NCBI GenBank assembly: GCA_927798505.1
Contig: CAKMNE010000069.1
Span: 1-7,737, forward strand
Source of the DNA: an uncultured Bacteroidales bacterium
GTDB lineage: Bacteria; Bacteroidota; Bacteroidia; Bacteroidales; UBA932
Length of the DNA: 7,737 bases
Reading direction: 5' to 3'
The notes below the pieces were generated by a model. The model was given only the letters and a program-made list of their open reading frames with translations. It was not told the origin of the DNA and ran no database searches. This document shows positions 5,776-7,737 of the stretch, in pieces (position 1 is the first letter of the stretch; every line of letters begins with the position of its first letter). Made by a program: the position numbers and the translations under genes.

Positions 5776-7007
5776 TTTTCTTTCATTTCCGCCAGCTTGC
5801 GGTAATAGTCTGCGAGGTCCTTCTCTCCCAGGGCCTCCAGGACTTCGGAGTAGTGCAGCAGCACCGTTGCGCTCTCCTTGCCGCCGTAAATCATAGCCCT
5901 TTTGAAATATGGCTTCGCCTGCGCATCGCGTCCGAGCAGGTGCAGTATCCACCCGTAGGTGTCGAGGTAGGAGTCGTTGTCCGGATTGCTCTCCAGAACT
6001 CTGCGGCTCATTTTCTCGGCCTTGCGCAGCTTTTTGCCGCTGAGGGACAGGAAATATGCATAGTTGTTGAGAGTGGAGATGTCGTCCGGGTTGAGCTTGA
6101 GGGCCTGCTCGAAGCTTTTGAAGGCCTTCTTCTCGTGTCCCAGCTGGTAAAGGTAGTTCCCCATCGAAGAGTAGATGGAGCTGCGTTCCTTCGCGCCGCT
6201 GACCCATTTGAGCGCCTCTCTGCATTCTGCGAGAGCGGCCTCTTCTCCCTCGGTGCGCTCGGTAGCGTAGATAAGCAGGTTCTGTGCCGAAATGTTCGCC
6301 GGGTCCAAATCCCGCCACTGGCGGAAATACTCCATGCTCTTCCCGTCCTGGCCCGTGGACAGGAACCATGACCCTGCGAAGAGCAGGGCTGCCGAGTCGC
6401 GCGGGTGAGTGCTGGCCAGAGTCTGAGGCATCGCGTCTATCTTTTCATGCCACAGGGCATAGGTCCTCGCATCCAGTTCCTTGAACACCTGACTCAGATA
6501 GTTCACCGCAAAGCCGGCGTCTTCCGTCTCGCAGGTCAGGAATGGCTGTATGCTGGAGAAATACCCCGCCCAATTGCCCTGCATGCGCAGGGATTCGGAA
6601 AGGCCGAGTATAGCCGGTATGTCATTGGGCTGCTTTTCGAGCGATTCGCGGAAGCACTTTGCCGCCAGCTCGTAGTCACCCCAGCTGCTCAGGGCTTCAA
6701 GCCCGATTTGGTCGAGTATGTAGAAAGCTCGGTAGTCGGGATTGTTCGGGTCGAGTTCCTGAGCCTTGAGGAAAGCGCTTGCCGCTTCCGTTCCTCTGCC
6801 CATCTGCGAATGGCACACTCCTATGTAGTACCACACCGCATCATCCAGGCTGTCGCGCTGTACCATCTGCCTCAGGCTGTCCAGGGCCACTTCGTAACTG
6901 CCCTGGCTGGTGAGGCTGGCTATGTCCAAAATATCCGCTTCATGAGCCTTTGAAAGCCAGGCCGATGCGAAAACAGCTAAGGCTGCAATGAGTTTGCGCA
7001 GTTTCAT
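5772..7007 (-). CDS. Periplasmic TPR-repeat protein
   Basis: The 411-residue protein begins with a signal peptide (KLRK, a hydrophobic core, likely cut after SKA at 19-21). The rest is tetratricopeptide repeat helices: clear repeats at about 57-90, 108-132, 276-309 and 310-377, with degenerate ones between. Landmarks are WYYIGVCHSQMGRGTEA (59-75), LKLNPDDISTLNNYAYFL (303-320) and NPDNDSYLDTYGWIL (341-355). TPR arrays hold partner proteins together; no enzyme motif is present. The gene lies directly upstream of the EnvC-like gene and its TGA overlaps that gene's GTG, so the two products probably act in the same envelope or division process. ATG 7005-7007 starts right at the signal peptide, six bases after a -7-like box. 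A lipoprotein anchor is excluded because there is no Cys near the cleavage site. Confidence 0.92.
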   Translation of the reverse strand: MKLRKLIAALAVFASAWLSKAHEADILDIASLTSQGSYEVALDSLRQMVQRDSLDDAVWYYIGVCHSQMGRGTEAASAFLKAQELDPNNPDYRAFYILDQIGLEALSSWGDYELAAKCFRESLEKQPNDIPAILGLSESLRMQGNWAGYFSSIQPFLTCETEDAGFAVNYLSQVFKELDARTYALWHEKIDAMPQTLASTHPRDSAALLFAGSWFLSTGQDGKSMEYFRQWRDLDPANISAQNLLIYATERTEGEEAALAECREALKWVSGAKERSSIYSSMGNYLYQLGHEKKAFKSFEQALKLNPDDISTLNNYAYFLSLSGKKLRKAEKMSRRVLESNPDNDSYLDTYGWILHLLGRDAQAKPYFKRAMIYGGKESATVLLHYSEVLEALGEKDLADYYRKLAEMKEK

Positions 7008-7013
7008 ATTTCA

Positions 7014-7021
7014 CAAAAATA
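7014..7021 (-). promoter_or_regulatory. Candidate -7 element of the TPR/EnvC-like operon
   Basis: Read on the minus strand this is TATTTTTG, an exact TAnnTTTG match. TCTG (7044-7047) lies 22 bases upstream as a 3-of-4 match to the -33 TTTG. Only six bases lie between the -7 box and the start codon, so the message would have almost no leader. No other promoter candidate is visible for the two-gene unit. Confidence 0.42.
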
Positions 7022-7033
7022 ATATTAAATGCT

Positions 7034-7041
7034 TACATTTG
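7034..7041 (+). promoter_or_regulatory. Candidate -7 element of the sigma-factor gene
   Basis: TACATTTG is an exact TAnnTTTG match on the plus strand, with TTTC (7009-7012) 21 bases upstream as a 3-of-4 match to the -33 TTTG. The ATG is 22 bases downstream, leaving a leader of roughly 15 bases. It lies back to back with the TPR promoter candidate, so the two would share the same 56-bp gap. Confidence 0.45.
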
Positions 7042-7063
7042 TACAGATTGATTTGATGCCCTT

Positions 7064-7612
7064 ATGCAACTTTTTGGAAGAAAGTCGCATCTTAAGGATT
7101 GGTTGGACAAAGCCAAGGCTGGTGACCGACGCGCCCAAAAGGCTGTCTACGACCTTCTTGCGCCCAAAATGTACGCAGTCTGTCTGCGTTACATGGGAAA
7201 CAAAGAGCAGGCCGAAGATGTGCTTCAGGACGGTTTTGTGACACTGTTCAGCAAGCTTGGTTCATATTTGGGCGAAGGCTCCTTCGAGGGCTGGGCCCGC
7301 AAGATCTTTGTCAACACGGCATTGATGTCCTTGCGCAAGCACGACGTGCTGCGCCAGAGCGAGGACGTGGATGCGGCGAGGAATATGGAGGGAGACACCC
7401 CTTCCGCGACGGACAATATAGGCTACCAGCAGCTCTTGAAATACATTTCGGAGCTTCCGCCCGGCTTCAGGGTTGTGTTCAATATGTATGTGTTGGAGGG
7501 ATACTCCCATAAAGAGATAGCCGAACAACTCGGTATTTCAGAAGTAACGTCGCGTTCGCAGCTCCAGAGGGCAAGGATGCTGTTGCAGGACAAGATTGGA
7601 AAAAGACATTGA
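7064..7612 (+). CDS. ECF-type RNA polymerase sigma factor (sigma-70 family)
   Basis: The 182-residue protein has only the two domains of extracytoplasmic-function sigma factors, which direct RNA polymerase to a special promoter set. Region 2 spans about 21-91 with RYMGNKEQAEDVLQDGFVTLF (the signature around AEDVLQD at 50-56) and GWARKIFVNTALMSLRK (76-92) for melting the -10 DNA. A polar linker (about 93-118) follows. Region 4 spans about 121-176: LPPGFRVVFNMYVLEGYSHK, then the helix-turn-helix EIAEQLGISEVTSRSQLQRAR for -35 binding. Start ATG 7064 gives a normal family length; the nearby ATG 7056 is out of frame. One base after its TGA comes the next ORF, so the two are one operon. The stimulus and target promoters cannot be read from the window. 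Confidence 0.94.
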   Translation: MQLFGRKSHLKDWLDKAKAGDRRAQKAVYDLLAPKMYAVCLRYMGNKEQAEDVLQDGFVTLFSKLGSYLGEGSFEGWARKIFVNTALMSLRKHDVLRQSEDVDAARNMEGDTPSATDNIGYQQLLKYISELPPGFRVVFNMYVLEGYSHKEIAEQLGISEVTSRSQLQRARMLLQDKIGKRH

Positions 7613-7613
7613 G

Positions 7614-7737
7614 ATGCGGGAAGATATGGAAAACAAATTCGATCTCCTTATCAAGGAGACGCTCTCGGATGCGGAGGTGAAAGTGCCTTCCCGCGTCTGG
7701 AAAGCCGTATCTGCACGCATCGGCGCCACAACCCCTT
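7614..7737 (+). CDS. N-terminus of a protein co-transcribed with the sigma factor (partial)
   Basis: The frame is open from ATG 7614 to the window end (41 codons). A second in-frame ATG at 7626, after a GGGAAG stretch, is an equally good start and would give MENKFDLLIKETLSDAEV. The segment is hydrophilic, with acidic and amphipathic character, then VPSRVWKAVSARI with a conserved-looking Trp. In Bacteroidota, ECF sigma genes of this type are often followed by anti-sigma-like or outer-membrane beta-barrel proteins that begin with just such a short cytosolic segment (family knowledge recalled, not checked). The membrane segment and C-terminal domain that would decide between these lie outside the window. 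The single-base gap to the sigma gene suggests translational coupling. Confidence 0.8.
   Translation, partial: MREDMENKFDLLIKETLSDAEVKVPSRVWKAVSARIGATTP

Noticed and set aside
5776..6369. A 198-codon N-terminal extension of the EnvC-like frame
   Set aside because: It runs in another frame over the TPR gene, is rich in Arg/Gly/Pro with no domain, and precedes a clear signal peptide. The GTG at 5775 explains the start.

Overview
This window looks like ordinary chromosomal DNA from a member of the Bacteroidota, most likely Bacteroidales. The signs are start-proximal TAnnTTTG boxes (the -7 consensus of that phylum), A-rich leaders instead of strong Shine-Dalgarno sites, a tRNA gene without an encoded CCA, a TPR protein plus EnvC-like protein pair, and an ECF sigma factor followed at once by a short-N-terminus envelope-type ORF. 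GC content is moderate and codon use looks even, so the lineage cannot be narrowed further. I see no transposase, phage gene, CRISPR array, toxin gene or integration scar.

Layout. Positions 1-98 hold the 3' part of tRNA-Ala(UGC) and a textbook intrinsic terminator. A family 4 glycosyltransferase gene (105-1277, minus) follows. Divergent from it, across 152 bp, is a gene for a predicted lipoprotein of unknown function (1430-2629, plus). Its 3' end overlaps by 17 bp the convergent tsaE gene (2613-3038, minus; tRNA t6A synthesis). tsaE is divergent from a comM/yifB-type AAA+ ATPase gene (3069-4601, plus) with only 30 bp between the start codons. comM converges, with a 4-bp gap, on a translationally coupled minus-strand pair: a periplasmic TPR protein (5772-7007) and an EnvC-like coiled-coil/LytM protein (4606-5775). 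Divergent from that pair, across 56 bp, is an ECF sigma factor (7064-7612, plus). One base after its stop starts a gene that is cut by the window edge.

How the genes relate. The TPR and EnvC-like proteins are probably one envelope or cell-division unit; the LytM domain has lost most zinc ligands, which suggests a regulator of amidases and not an enzyme. The sigma factor and the partial ORF are probably one regulatory or envelope operon. tsaE and the tRNA both concern translation, but nothing shows that they are linked in function. The packing is very tight, with strand switching at almost every boundary, and three of the promoter candidates lie so close to the start codon, or inside such short gaps, that leaderless or near-leaderless transcripts are plausible.

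I looked for an undescribed system and did not find one that the sequence supports. The most worthwhile leads are the unrecognised lipoprotein, the terminator that copies part of the tRNA, the degenerate LytM protein with a two-codon tandem repeat in its linker, and the very short divergent promoters.
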